DNA of 43,823 bases from JBAXAM01 sp037142515 (GTDB taxonomy: Bacteria > Pseudomonadota > Gammaproteobacteria > UBA9339). Below, in pieces: positions 22,874-32,808 of this stretch. A program made the translations under genes and the position numbers. The first letter of the stretch is position 1, and each line of letters opens with the position of its first letter. Under the pieces are notes generated by a model. That model made no database searches and was not told the DNA's origin. It saw only the letters and a program-made list of their open reading frames with translations. The stretch spans positions 1-43,823 of the forward strand of contig JBAXAM010000008.1 in the NCBI GenBank assembly GCA_037142515.1, read 5' to 3'.

Positions 22874-25726
22874 TCACCCAATCGCGCCGTTGAAATAACT
22901 GATACCAGTACTAATCTGGCGGATCAAGTTGTATGTCTTTTCCATAGGATCGAAAAGCTTTTGATGCTCTATTACATAACCTTTACTATAACTGTCTGCC
23001 GTATATGTAGTTTCACCAAATGCCTTATAAGATATAGAGGTAGCGCTAACTGGAAATGTCGAACGTAGAATATTTAAAACTGGAGAAATTTCTAAACGCA
23101 AAATCATCTCTGCAATATCCTGCTGCGTCATATTACTTGGACTAGAAGCAAAACGCGGCAAATGGGTAATAGATAAGAAAATATTTTGCATTAGCGCTAG
23201 TCTAATTGCATGCAATAAATCTAGGTATTCGCGATGTTTTGGAGGGAAAATTTGCCCTTTAATTTCATCAGAAATATTTTTGAAAATACTATAAAATTTT
23301 ACTTTATCTATTTTAATCTTTCTGATAACGCGCTTTAATGACTCAAAGCGTCGATCTGTTTCTAGCAAAGCGGCTAATTTTAACAAATACTCTTTTTCTT
23401 TATATGCGCTGGTTTCCTCGGCAATATGTAACCAATATTCCGGGTTCAATAATTCTACATAAGAATCAAGCACCGCAAAACTACTAAGCTGATCAGCAGC
23501 CACTACCATAGACATTAAGCTAGCAAAACGCTTAGATTTTTTATACATGGTAATAAATTTTTCCGGGTCTTTTTGCACAATTTGTCCCAAACCAGAAACA
23601 GTGTTCAACAAAAACCCAAGCTGCTGCAAAATAGCGTTATGCGGAATCGCTCGCATTTGCGACGGATGACTGTAATCAATTTTAGCAGTTAATTCGTGCT
23701 GCCTTTTGCCTGCACGCGAACCGGTTGTATATAGCATATTACTGCGATACATATTTAATAACACAGCATAATCTGGATCATTAAATAGCTGTTCGTGGAA
23801 TTCTTTGATGGCAAAGAAAAAGGAAAAAGCATAAGCATTATCCGCGTAAAAAGGATCGGTGACTTTATCTTTTTTATAATTCTGCTGAAGGTTGCTTTGC
23901 AACAAACGCGCAACTGTTGCTAATGCCAATTCCTTATTTTTAAAAAACAAATAGCCATCACCACCTTGAAAGCTAGTTTCGTGGGTAAAAGAAATATTTA
24001 ACTCTTTGAATAGACTGCGATTAATCGGTGAAAGAATGTAGTCAATGCGCGAGTAAATGCTTTTTGGATTACTACCACGACCGATTGATTCTCCATGCGT
24101 ATCAAAAATAATTAACCGCACATCATCTAAGTTATATTTAGTGAATAGGCGTGCGATTTTTATACGCAAACGCTCTAGCGCTAAAGTCGCAGTCACTTGG
24201 CCAACGTATCTACCTGAATCGGAAAATCCTGTTTGAATACATAGCTTCTTGCGCGCTTTAATATAAGCATAATAGGCCGGGTTATTTAAAAGTGTTTCTA
24301 TAATATCGGCACCGCGGTGTATTCCATGTTCTGTCTCAAACAATGGCGAAACATCAATTTTATCTTCGACACCAAATAATTTAGCGTAATAAAGCACAGT
24401 TAACACGCTGCAGGCATTTTCCACTTCAGCAATCAAAAACCGAATTGGCGTAACATCAATATATTTTAAAATGTATACCAGCACCATAAACAAACGTTTT
24501 ACTGAAGTTTGCTCCTGAATAATATTGCCTAAATTAATGATCACTGGGGTTACTTGAGCAAACAGCTTGTTTAAAGCCTCCGTGTAGTACTGTTGCTCCG
24601 CAGCATTTTCCGGCAAACGCTCTATATGAATTTTTTCATGAATAGCATTGTGACACGATACTGCATTAATACGCACATGAACATGAGCCATACCCAAACC
24701 ATAGTTCATCATTTCAGCACGCAGTACAAAAATCTTAGATAAAATTTTCTGGCTTTTTATTTTTTTACAAACCCGATTAATTTGCTCTATCAAAACCGAC
24801 AAATCTATCAGCCTATTATTTTTATCATTGCTTAATTTCAATTGCAGCAGTGAATCAAGACTGCTTGGGTTTTTTATATACTCAGCTACCAATAGCATTT
24901 CATTGGCTAGCGTATCGCGCGTAATGAATAATTGTGTATAGACTTTTTTAAAAGCACTCTTGTCTGCGGATTCATTCTTAAAATCTTCTAGAACTCGCTC
25001 ACACTGCTCAATATAGCGATTCAACTGCAAAACTGCCGATTCCATACGCACATATAAAGTATCGCACCAAGTGATATCCACCCGACCATCTAAATCATAA
25101 CCGACCCAACTGGCAATTGTTATCAAAGATGGGTTTAATTTATGCCACTGCTTGGGATAGCGCTGCTTGGCTATCGCAAAAACACAAGTGTAAACTTCAT
25201 GTAAAACCGATTGAATATTTTTAATTACTCGTAGCGATGCTTTGTGCTCATAATCTAGCGTAATCTGCTCGTCTGGTTGATGAGGAATATTATAATTTGC
25301 CTCGGTTAGCTCATAGGACGCTGAGATCATTTGTGCCAACATCTTTGCTAAATCTTCCGAAATAGAAAACGTCGGATGCGCAGTAATAACTATACCGAAT
25401 ATAGCCTTTTCAATTTGCGCAGCGAACTTGGCAAAAGGAAACTTATCCACCATTTGGTAAATAAGTTTTTTTATAGAGGCAATATTTTTAGCAAAATCTA
25501 ACTCACCAATGTAATTTTGTAGCTGTTTAGTTTTTGCATGCAGCCCCTGCATACACAACAACTGCACTAACTCACCTAATTGTTGCAGCGAGACTTGATC
25601 TTGCTGCAACCTCTTAAAAATATCCAAAGATAATAATTGAACCGGATTAGAAAATGGAGAATTATTTTTTTTGTAAAAACTCAACTGATCCAATAACTCA
25701 CTATATAGCTGCTCTGGTTTTTGCAT
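22874..25726 (-). CDS. divergent phosphoenolpyruvate-carboxylase-like protein
   Basis: A 950-residue protein with the overall PEPC outline: GIVITAHPTFSIS (about 111-123), GFSDSGRYVGQ (about 499), FDTHGESIGRGSNP (about 540) and GSRAGKRQ...SQMRAIPH...LG (about 667). PEPC makes oxaloacetate from PEP and bicarbonate. Several catalytic segments depart from the consensus: TAHPTE reads TAHPTF, the lysine in GYSDSxKD is replaced (GRY), and the mobile HGRGG loop reads THGES, while the following IGRG is kept. The protein may have altered or no PEPC activity. E. coli Ppc has 883 residues. The gene stands alone between cysS and a membrane-protein gene. Confidence 0.78.
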   Translation of the reverse strand: MQKPEQLYSELLDQLSFYKKNNSPFSNPVQLLSLDIFKRLQQDQVSLQQLGELVQLLCMQGLHAKTKQLQNYIGELDFAKNIASIKKLIYQMVDKFPFAKFAAQIEKAIFGIVITAHPTFSISEDLAKMLAQMISASYELTEANYNIPHQPDEQITLDYEHKASLRVIKNIQSVLHEVYTCVFAIAKQRYPKQWHKLNPSLITIASWVGYDLDGRVDITWCDTLYVRMESAVLQLNRYIEQCERVLEDFKNESADKSAFKKVYTQLFITRDTLANEMLLVAEYIKNPSSLDSLLQLKLSNDKNNRLIDLSVLIEQINRVCKKIKSQKILSKIFVLRAEMMNYGLGMAHVHVRINAVSCHNAIHEKIHIERLPENAAEQQYYTEALNKLFAQVTPVIINLGNIIQEQTSVKRLFMVLVYILKYIDVTPIRFLIAEVENACSVLTVLYYAKLFGVEDKIDVSPLFETEHGIHRGADIIETLLNNPAYYAYIKARKKLCIQTGFSDSGRYVGQVTATLALERLRIKIARLFTKYNLDDVRLIIFDTHGESIGRGSNPKSIYSRIDYILSPINRSLFKELNISFTHETSFQGGDGYLFFKNKELALATVARLLQSNLQQNYKKDKVTDPFYADNAYAFSFFFAIKEFHEQLFNDPDYAVLLNMYRSNMLYTTGSRAGKRQHELTAKIDYSHPSQMRAIPHNAILQQLGFLLNTVSGLGQIVQKDPEKFITMYKKSKRFASLMSMVVAADQLSSFAVLDSYVELLNPEYWLHIAEETSAYKEKEYLLKLAALLETDRRFESLKRVIRKIKIDKVKFYSIFKNISDEIKGQIFPPKHREYLDLLHAIRLALMQNIFLSITHLPRFASSPSNMTQQDIAEMILRLEISPVLNILRSTFPVSATSISYKAFGETTYTADSYSKGYVIEHQKLFDPMEKTYNLIRQISTGISYFNGAIG

Positions 25727-25921
25727 AAATTACCATCCTCTATAACCTACGTTTATCGCAATTTGGTTATGCTATGGAAATTAGGTTTTTTCTTATTACC
25801 AGCGCATATTATTATAAAAGCACCTCTTTGCCAATTGATATAACTTCAAATTTTTGCAATGGTACTCTTTTTACTGTATATTTACAGGCATATAGAATTA
25901 AAATCAAACTGGTATTAATAT

Positions 25922-26767
25922 ATGCTCCCTACAAAACCACAATCAATCATAAACGTATATTTTGGCAGTATAAAAGCTTGTAAAACACTTTTTATACCGC
26001 TGCTGCCAATATCTATTGTATGGTTTATTTTAAATACCGCCCCCGACTTGTTACATATAACTAGCTTGAACGCAGCAATGCAATTGGGAGCAAGCCTTTT
26101 TCTCGCTTATGTGCTAGAAACCTTTTGTTTGTGTTGGGGAATATGTTTCGTATATGCAAAGATAGCAAAACAAGACGCCCGCTATAAGACAGCCTTAAAA
26201 ACTACCGCAAAGAAATTTTTGCAGACATTGATTTTGCTTGTTATTACAGCCGTTACTTGCATTATTGCAATGACAGCTCTGCTCGCAGCGGTATTGTTAC
26301 TCTTTAAAGCAATAAACTATTTTTTACCTATTGGAGATTTAGCTTACATAATTTTATTTGCACTTATAGCAATTCCTACTACACTATTCTTTCTTTTTCC
26401 TGTCGCATGCTGTTTTATTGTATCTCAGATGGAGATACTTTTGAGAAATGCCGAGATTTATTCTGCCATAAAAAAAGCAATTAAAATTTCTTTCAAAATT
26501 GAAAGTGTCTGGAAAATATCTGGATTTATTGTAGCAACAACATTACTCGCTGCTACAATTTTAACACCATGCTTGGCTTTGATGTGGCTATCTAACTTGA
26601 TTAATTCAAAACTGGCAAATTCAGAACTGACGAGTGTTATCATAAACTTACCAATATCTTTCATCTTAGCATCAACATTCTTACCACTATATGTGACTGC
26701 CAGTATTTATTTCTATAATGACCTGATTTTACGCTTTGAAACAAAAAACTATAGTAAAAATATCTAG
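25922..26767 (+). CDS. integral membrane protein of unknown function
   Basis: A 281-residue protein with about six hydrophobic helices (around residues 18-38, 55-80, 98-125, 133-165, 190-215 and 235-262). There is a basic linker (KIAKQDARYKTALKTTAKK) between the second and third and another (IKKAIKISFKIESVWK) before the fifth. I recognise no family motif. The start is the first ATG of the frame without a clear Shine-Dalgarno. The 195 bases upstream of it contain no gene I would support. Confidence 0.6.
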   Translation: MLPTKPQSIINVYFGSIKACKTLFIPLLPISIVWFILNTAPDLLHITSLNAAMQLGASLFLAYVLETFCLCWGICFVYAKIAKQDARYKTALKTTAKKFLQTLILLVITAVTCIIAMTALLAAVLLLFKAINYFLPIGDLAYIILFALIAIPTTLFFLFPVACCFIVSQMEILLRNAEIYSAIKKAIKISFKIESVWKISGFIVATTLLAATILTPCLALMWLSNLINSKLANSELTSVIINLPISFILASTFLPLYVTASIYFYNDLILRFETKNYSKNI

Positions 26768-26828
26768 CTAGATTAAAAACATCAAGTATGATTGAATTCA
26801 TTTATTCAACTTCATCTGGATAGCGAAT

Positions 26829-27398
26829 TTGACTGGCTTAATAGACAAAATTGTAAGATCAAAACGTCGGACCATTGCTTTGGTTATAACCAAAGATGCA
26901 ACCTTGGAAGTGCGCGCACCATTTAGCACATCTTTGGGTCGAATTGAAAAGTTTGTTGCCGAAAAAAGACTTTGGATTGAAAAGAAAAAAGATTTCGTAA
27001 GCAAAAACCGCAAAAATATTTTACCCGGAAATTCTCAAAAACTTTCACCTCAAGCAACCATCTGGTACAAAAATCAATCTTTAAAAAAAATTACTGACCG
27101 GATAAACTACTATGCCAATATCACCCAATTAAAATATAAGACTATTAAACTCACTAGCGCGAAAAGAAGCTGGGGCTCATGTAGCCATAAAGGATCATTG
27201 CGTATCAATTGGCGACTAGTTATGGCTCCACTAGATATCCTTGACTATGTGGTTGTGCACGAATTGATTCATTTGGTTGAGAAAAATCACTCTAAGCAAT
27301 TTTGGCATAAAGTGCAAACGGTTTTGCCCAACTATAAAGAGCAAAGAAATTGGCTTAAACTAAATGGCGATACATTAATAAATGAATTTTACTCCTAA
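26829..27398 (+). CDS. YgjP-like M48-type metallopeptidase
   Basis: A 189-residue protein of the DUF45/YgjP family. Its C-terminal half has SAKRSWGSCSHKGSLRINWRL and the zinc site VVVHELIHLVEKNHSKQFW (HELxH plus downstream His). It starts from TTG with GGA 8 bases upstream; no ATG is available before the conserved core. The gene overlaps recD2 by 17 bases, so the two are co-transcribed. Substrates of this family are not established. Confidence 0.87.
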   Translation: MTGLIDKIVRSKRRTIALVITKDATLEVRAPFSTSLGRIEKFVAEKRLWIEKKKDFVSKNRKNILPGNSQKLSPQATIWYKNQSLKKITDRINYYANITQLKYKTIKLTSAKRSWGSCSHKGSLRINWRLVMAPLDILDYVVVHELIHLVEKNHSKQFWHKVQTVLPNYKEQRNWLKLNGDTLINEFYS

Positions 27399-29583
27399 AA
27401 ACTTAGAAACTATTTCCGGTTCGATTGAACGCGTTACCTTCCACAGTGAAGAAACGGGGTTTTGTGTTCTGCGAACAAAAGTTAGGGGCAAGCGAGATTT
27501 CGTTACAGTCATTGGTAGTGCCGCATGCGTAACCGCCGGAGAATTCGTAGAGTGCCGAGGTTCGTGGGTTAATAACAAAGAACATGGTATCCAGTTTAAG
27601 GCAGAGCATCTGCAAATAATACCGCCAACTACTATAGAAGGTATCGAAAAATATTTAGGTTCTGGATTAATCAAAGGTATCGGCCCACACTTTGCAAAGA
27701 CTCTAATTAAAGCTTTTGGTGAAAGCGTTTTTACAATTATTGAAAATGAAGCTCATCGCCTGACTCAATTAGCAGGCATTGGGACAAAACGTAAAAACAT
27801 GATTCTAACAGCTTGGGCAGAGCAAAAAGTGGTTCGCAACATTATGGTTTTTCTCCAATCGCATGGTATAGGTACAGCAAGAGCCGTGCGCATTTATAAA
27901 GTATACGGAGACAATGCTATTGATATTATTCGCGATAACCCATATCGGCTTGCTTTGGATATAATCGGTATTGGCTTTAAAACTGCAGATAGCTTAGCAA
28001 TGCGGCTTGGTATTGCACACAACTCTAGCAAACGTGCACAAGCTGGCATAAGACATGTGCTTCAAGAATTTGCCTCCGAAGGACATTGCGCGGCTATACA
28101 AGAAAAACTAGTAAAAGCATCAGTAGAACTACTTGAGATAGAAGAAGAAATAATTGTGCATGCTATTGCAAGTGAGGTCAAAGAAGAAAATCTGGTTTTA
28201 GATAAGATCGATGGCGAAAGCTGTCTATTTCTTAAAGCCCTATATCAGGCAGAATGCTTAAGCGCAAAAAATATTGCTCGCTTAAAAAGCGGCAAACCAC
28301 CTTGGGGCATAATCGACTACGAAAAGGCTCTACAATGGACTGAAGGACAAACCAACATTGTTCTTTCACCAACGCAGCGTAGTGCAGTTGCTTTAGCGCT
28401 AAAAGAAAAAGTTACAATAATTACCGGGGGTCCAGGAGTAGGAAAAACCACGATTATAAATAGCATTTTAAAAATAGTTCGCGCCAAAAAAATTAGGGTA
28501 TCTTTGTGCGCTCCAACCGGCCGCGCAGCTAAACGTCTTACTGAAACTACTGGCCTTGCAGCAAAAACTATTCATCGTTTACTTGAATACGACCCCAGAA
28601 CTCACGCATTTAAACACAATCAAAATAACCCACTATTAACCGACATGGTTATTATAGACGAAGCATCCATGATAGACATTGCGCTTTGGTACAATGTAAC
28701 AAAAGCTATACCAAATCACGCCTCGTTATTAGTTGTTGGTGATATTGACCAGCTACCATCAGTCGGCCCCGGAGCAATACTTGCCGACATGATCAACTCC
28801 AAAACTATAGCAGTAATTAAATTAACTGAAATTTTCCGTCAAGCTGCCAATTCACAAATCATTGTAAATGCACATCGTATTAACCAAGGGCAATTTCCAT
28901 TACAAAACTCGGCACCTTCTACGTTAAGTGACTTTTATTTTATTCAGGCAGAAACCTCTGAAGAAATTCAAGAAAAGCTATTACATGTTGTTACTGAAAA
29001 AATCCCCAAGCGCTTCCATTTTGATCCCAAGTGCGACATTCAAGTACTAACACCAATGAATAGAGGTGGCTTGGGAAGTCGCGCGTTAAATAGTATTTTA
29101 CAGGCCAAACTAAACCCAAACTCCGAACCTAAAATCAACAGATTTGGCACTACATTTGCTCCTGGAGATAAAGTAATTCAAAATGTAAACAACTACGACA
29201 AAGACGTGTTTAATGGTGATATTGGGATCATAACAAATATTGATCTTGAAGAAAGCGAAGTAAAAATAAATTTTGATAACCATATGGTTGTTTATAACTT
29301 CAACGAGCTAGATGAAATTACGCTTGCGTATGCAACTAGCATTCACAAAAGCCAAGGATCTGAATATCCAGTCGTGGTTATTCCAATTTCGACTCAACAT
29401 TACATGCTACTAGCGCGCAATTTGCTTTATACTGCAGTTACACGTGGCAAAAAACTAGTGATAATTATAGGCCAAACTAAAGCTCTTGCTATAGCCATTA
29501 ATAATGCCTCGGTAAGAACTAGAGTGACTAATTTAAAAGCCAGGCTGCAAAACCTTTTAGAACCCACCAATAGCTTTTTATAG
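27382..29583 (+). CDS. recD2: RecD2-type 5'-3' DNA helicase
   Basis: A 733-residue SF1B helicase. An N-terminal OB-like and helix-hairpin-helix region (GSGLIKGIGPHFAKTLI, LTQLAGIGTKRK, IIGIGFKTAD) precedes the motor: Walker A GGPGVGKTT near residue 350, CAPTGRAAKRL, Walker B VIIDEASMID near 424, GDIDQLPSVGPG, and the motif V/VI region YATSIHKSQGSEYPVV and LLYTAVTRGKK. RecD2 acts alone rather than in RecBCD, in replication-fork and mismatch-type repair. Length is typical (about 720-740). Confidence 0.93.
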   Translation: MNFTPKNLETISGSIERVTFHSEETGFCVLRTKVRGKRDFVTVIGSAACVTAGEFVECRGSWVNNKEHGIQFKAEHLQIIPPTTIEGIEKYLGSGLIKGIGPHFAKTLIKAFGESVFTIIENEAHRLTQLAGIGTKRKNMILTAWAEQKVVRNIMVFLQSHGIGTARAVRIYKVYGDNAIDIIRDNPYRLALDIIGIGFKTADSLAMRLGIAHNSSKRAQAGIRHVLQEFASEGHCAAIQEKLVKASVELLEIEEEIIVHAIASEVKEENLVLDKIDGESCLFLKALYQAECLSAKNIARLKSGKPPWGIIDYEKALQWTEGQTNIVLSPTQRSAVALALKEKVTIITGGPGVGKTTIINSILKIVRAKKIRVSLCAPTGRAAKRLTETTGLAAKTIHRLLEYDPRTHAFKHNQNNPLLTDMVIIDEASMIDIALWYNVTKAIPNHASLLVVGDIDQLPSVGPGAILADMINSKTIAVIKLTEIFRQAANSQIIVNAHRINQGQFPLQNSAPSTLSDFYFIQAETSEEIQEKLLHVVTEKIPKRFHFDPKCDIQVLTPMNRGGLGSRALNSILQAKLNPNSEPKINRFGTTFAPGDKVIQNVNNYDKDVFNGDIGIITNIDLEESEVKINFDNHMVVYNFNELDEITLAYATSIHKSQGSEYPVVVIPISTQHYMLLARNLLYTAVTRGKKLVIIIGQTKALAIAINNASVRTRVTNLKARLQNLLEPTNSFL

Positions 29584-29659
29584 TTCTTTTACAATTGTGA
29601 AGCACAGCTATTTTTGTTACACTTATTGCGCTGTAAACTCATAGTATAGGAATACTTTT

Positions 29660-30730
29660 ATGTTACTAGAACCAAAAGGAAGCGGTGTTGATATAAAAAA
29701 CGCACTGGATGCAATAGAGGCCAGTTGTAAGAAGGTTATTGATGATATCCAGACAACCACTTCAGAGCAACAGCAAGAGAGCTATAATGCTATTAAAAAA
29801 CAGAAATTTGAATTCGCAAAACTATTAGCCGACTATCAAACAAATGACTTAATAGCTCCAGCAGATGCTTATAGCTGCATGGAGAAGTTAATAGAAATAA
29901 CGTACGACCTTGACAAAATAGCATCAAGACAAAGTTTTGGTATTACCGAGCAACCAAAAGACTTACCTAAAGATTATATTACCATCAATCAGTTGAAATA
30001 TGAAAAAGGAGGCGCTGTATCTTCAGCCAACGCAGTCGTATGTGCAAGGCTTCAAGACGAAACAAAAGCTTTTTGTAAAGACACAAAGTCTGAAATAGCG
30101 CAGCTAGAAATCCTTCTTGCGGAATTTTTTCGACAAACACTAGGTAACTCCCACACTTCACACGGCAAGATAATTGTTGATGGAGATAAAATTAAAGGTA
30201 TGTATGTAGAGGCCATACCCGGATTTGTATCAATACGTCAACTAACAGACTGGGCTAAAGACCCACAAGCATTCGAAAGAGCAAACGCAAAAGTTGAAGA
30301 AGATATAAAATCTATCCAAAAAGAAATAGCTACCAAAAACAATAATGACTCTGATGCTACACTGCTTATAACCAAACTCCAAGAAAAAATAAAACTTCAC
30401 GCTGTCTATACTCAGATTGAAAAAGAGCAGCTCATTAATACACAACAAAAAACAGTTAATGTTGATAAACTCTCCAAGATAATGGCAAAGACTCTTTGCT
30501 CGGCTTTTTACTATGAAGACTGGGATAGACATAAAGATAATCTTGGCGTTAGCTATAGCCATAAAGGAGGCTTAGGCGCTGCTTCGCTAGACTATGACAA
30601 AAGCCTGACTGGAGTTTTCCATCAAGATAACAAATTATATGATTGGAATATTACTCCGGAAAGATTAAGAGATTTTCCAAATTTTGACTGCTGGTATTGG
30701 CCCACACAAAGTCATGCCTTGCGAGAATGA
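29660..30730 (+). CDS. N-terminal part of a PI-kinase-motif protein, effector-like
   Basis: 356 residues ending at an in-frame TGA. The N-terminal 110 residues are helical and Lys/Gln-rich. Residues 183-189 read VEAIPGF, like a kinase hinge; residues 286-294 read EDWDRHKDN and 310-315 LDYDKS. DRHxxN followed by [IL]D[FY]x is the catalytic and metal-binding arrangement of PI3/PI4 kinases and their bacterial effector relatives. The ATG has AGGA 9 bases upstream. The frame continues after the TGA for another 343 codons, so this is probably half of a broken gene. The assignment as a host-directed kinase effector is inference. Confidence 0.6.
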   Translation: MLLEPKGSGVDIKNALDAIEASCKKVIDDIQTTTSEQQQESYNAIKKQKFEFAKLLADYQTNDLIAPADAYSCMEKLIEITYDLDKIASRQSFGITEQPKDLPKDYITINQLKYEKGGAVSSANAVVCARLQDETKAFCKDTKSEIAQLEILLAEFFRQTLGNSHTSHGKIIVDGDKIKGMYVEAIPGFVSIRQLTDWAKDPQAFERANAKVEEDIKSIQKEIATKNNNDSDATLLITKLQEKIKLHAVYTQIEKEQLINTQQKTVNVDKLSKIMAKTLCSAFYYEDWDRHKDNLGVSYSHKGGLGAASLDYDKSLTGVFHQDNKLYDWNITPERLRDFPNFDCWYWPTQSHALRE

Positions 30731-30766
30731 GCAGCAACAATCTTTACCCCTGAAAAAGCTCCGAAG

Positions 30767-31762
30767 ATGTATAGCTCCGAGGAAGCAAAGCAATATTCAA
30801 AACTCAAAGACGATCCGGAATTTCAAAAACAGTGCGATATAGAATGGTTAAAACTAGTTTTCACCCCATTAAGCTTGCGTCAGGATGCAACAGAAAAATT
30901 AACCTCACCTTCTTGTGACCCAAGGCTACGAGACGCCCCTAAATTTCTGGAAGAAAGACGCCAATCTCTACTTAATGCTGCTATCCAAGTTAATAGGTTT
31001 AGGGAAATATTTAGTAATGATTCTCTACAAAAAGAAACTCTTGATAAAGTTAAAAAAGAATTAGAAGCAAATTTAAGCCCAGAAGAACTCGCTATGGTTA
31101 ATAACAATTGGGATAAAACATTAAACGATGCTATTGCTAAAACTAATCAAGTAACGGCTTGTGAAAAAATTGTTGCGGATCTGGGATATAACCAATTATT
31201 AGCGGCGATCGAAAGAACAGGAGTATCTTTTTCACCCAATAGAGTTGATGCAGAGTTTGAGCAAAAATTAAAAAAAGCTTTAACATTAACCAGCGGACAA
31301 TCCTCAAAAAATCTTTGCGATAAGTTAAATAATGAATTTGGTTTGAGTATTTCTGAAAAAGATGCTTTGGCAATTAAACAAGAAATATATATTAAAGAAA
31401 TTAGTAAAAGCGCGCCTGGGCTAGCTAAGATACTCACTGAAAAGCTCCAGAAGCTGCATACCACAACAGGAACTACTTATGACGTCATTAAAAAACTTAA
31501 CAAAGCTTTGGAACAATACAAAGACTCGCCTACTAACAAAACCTATCTCAAACGCTCGATAGAGCGCTTACGCAAATTAGGAGTTGGTTCTAAGGCTATC
31601 CCTGATACAGAATTAGAAGCACTTATTAATGAAGACTGTCATCCCATAAGATCAAGAAACCCGGTATTATCATGGCAGCAGCAAGAACAAACAAAACCAA
31701 ACATTAAGCCACAAACCAAACAACAAAATAACCAAGCTACGGATAACAAACTAATCATGTAG
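30767..31762 (+). pseudogene. C-terminal part of the same split gene
   Basis: 331 residues from the first ATG, but in the same frame as the preceding stretch; only the TGA at 30728-30730 separates them and the codons between are open. The ATG has no Shine-Dalgarno. The product would be helical and charged (KVKKELEANLSPEELAMV, IERLRKLGVGSKAIP), ending in a Gln/Lys/Asn-rich tail, as seen in several secreted effectors. I read the whole span 29660-31762 as one gene of about 700 codons interrupted by a nonsense mutation. Confidence 0.6.
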
Positions 31763-31776
31763 TTTTAACGAATTTT

Positions 31777-31983
31777 CTAAGGCATAATATCTTTAGGGCT
31801 TTCTTGTTGCTGCTTTCGTTTTTCTTTCTGGATACGTTGATATACTTCTTCGCGGTGTACTGCTATTTTTTTAGGCGCTTCAATACCTAATCGCACTTGG
31901 TTATATCTAACGTTCAACACAACTATTGCCGTCTGATCATCAATGATTAGTGACTCTCCGATTCTTCTTGTGAGTATTAACAT
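31777..31983 (-). CDS. csrA: CsrA-type carbon storage regulator
   Basis: A 68-residue RNA-binding translational regulator: MLILTRRIGESLIIDD, VRLGIEAPKKIAVHREEVYQRI. CsrA dimers bind GGA motifs in mRNA leaders. The start is fixed by AAGGAG 6 bases upstream; a 16-codon upstream extension is not used. Intracellular gammaproteobacteria often carry several csrA copies, and this one sits in an accessory region beside the effector-like gene, 14 bases from its end and convergent with it. Confidence 0.94.
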   Translation of the reverse strand: MLILTRRIGESLIIDDQTAIVVLNVRYNQVRLGIEAPKKIAVHREEVYQRIQKEKRKQQQESPKDIMP

Positions 31984-32141
31984 TATTACATTCTCCTTAT
32001 TAATTTTTCCTATTTGTAAATACAATTTCAATATCTTTCCACCGACACATCTAATAAAAAATTAGTGTTCGTGATCAGCTATCGCTAACAAAAAACGCAC
32101 CTGATTTTATGAAAATTACCACATTAAAAATGGTTTTAACA

Positions 32142-32420
32142 TTAAGTCGGTCTTTGCAAGCACTGATTTAGTAAAAACAAAAATGCTGAGAGGCTGTATA
32201 GATGCGGCTTATAGAATGTTACGCGTCGGTCTTTATTTTTTTTATAATCACCATTTTATAGCGTTATTTTTTTATATTGCACGATAGATGCGCTTTGTCA
32301 CCAGGTACACGTCAGTCTTTATTTATACGCTTATACCATATTTTTGGTGATAATATTTATCTGACATTGCTTGATATACAAGGCTTTGCGAGAAATTACG
32401 CGTCGGTTTTAAATAGATTT
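32142..32420. repeat. degenerate ~85-bp tandem array with a CGTCGGT core
   Basis: The word TTAAGTCGGTCTTTG begins at 32142, ACGCGTCGGTCTTTATTT at 32221, ACACGTCAGTCTTTATTT at 32307 and ACGCGTCGGTTTTAAAT at 32398, spaced 79, 86 and 91 bases. Upstream of three copies is a weaker shared segment (GATAGATGCG / GTATAGATGCGG / GATATACAAGG). No gene is visible in 31984-32421; 31984-32141 holds only the csrA ribosome-binding site and nothing else I can name. Confidence 0.6.
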
Positions 32421-32421
32421 T

Positions 32422-32808
32422 TTAAGATATCAAAATTAGCTTGCAACCGCAGTTAATTACTCTCATTTTGTGCAAATTAGCCAATGTGTTTTTCTCTACT
32501 AAAATTTTTAGAATTGGTTTTTTAGATTTGATTTTACTGGTTTTCTCACGGATAATTTCTTTATTGTTCTTGGCTTTTTCGATTATATCTTCTTTGTAAC
32601 GCGCCCAATATTGCGGGTTTTTAGCTTTCCATTTGTTTTGAACTTCCTTTCTGTAGTTTTGATAGCTCTTATCATGTTTTAATTTATGCCTGGCCCACTT
32701 TCCCTTACGCGCGTTTTGGCATTCTTTTTTTGAGCAATATCTCTGATTTACGATATGGTTTTGGTGGTGGAATTTGCACTTGCAATTAACACACCGCCTC
32801 TTACTCAT
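32422..32808 (-). CDS. small cysteine-rich zinc-finger-like protein
   Basis: A 128-residue basic protein. The N-terminus has CVNCKCKF, then RYCSKKECQNARKGKWARHKLK, and a repeated WKAKNPQYWARYKE-type segment. Short bacterial proteins with this C..C..C....C arrangement and WARYK-like tail are common and usually lack an assigned role; zinc binding is likely. The C-terminus (VINCGCKLILIS) has two more cysteines. The start lies 8 bases inside the end of the upstream 62-residue gene, so both are coupled. DNA binding is possible but not shown. Confidence 0.6.
   Translation of the reverse strand: MSKRRCVNCKCKFHHQNHIVNQRYCSKKECQNARKGKWARHKLKHDKSYQNYRKEVQNKWKAKNPQYWARYKEDIIEKAKNNKEIIREKTSKIKSKKPILKILVEKNTLANLHKMRVINCGCKLILIS

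Noticed and set aside
25774..25983. A 69-codon plus-strand frame upstream of the membrane-protein gene
   Set aside because: No ribosome-binding site, composition unlike neighbours, and it overlaps the following gene by 62 bases in another frame.
30728..30730. TGA read as selenocysteine or a programmed stop
   Set aside because: No SECIS-like hairpin was evident just downstream and no selenoprotein family fits; a nonsense mutation is simpler, though readthrough cannot be excluded.
32142..32420. CRISPR array
   Set aside because: Only four copies, 79-91-base spacing, repeats diverged and no constant-length spacers; no cas genes in the window.
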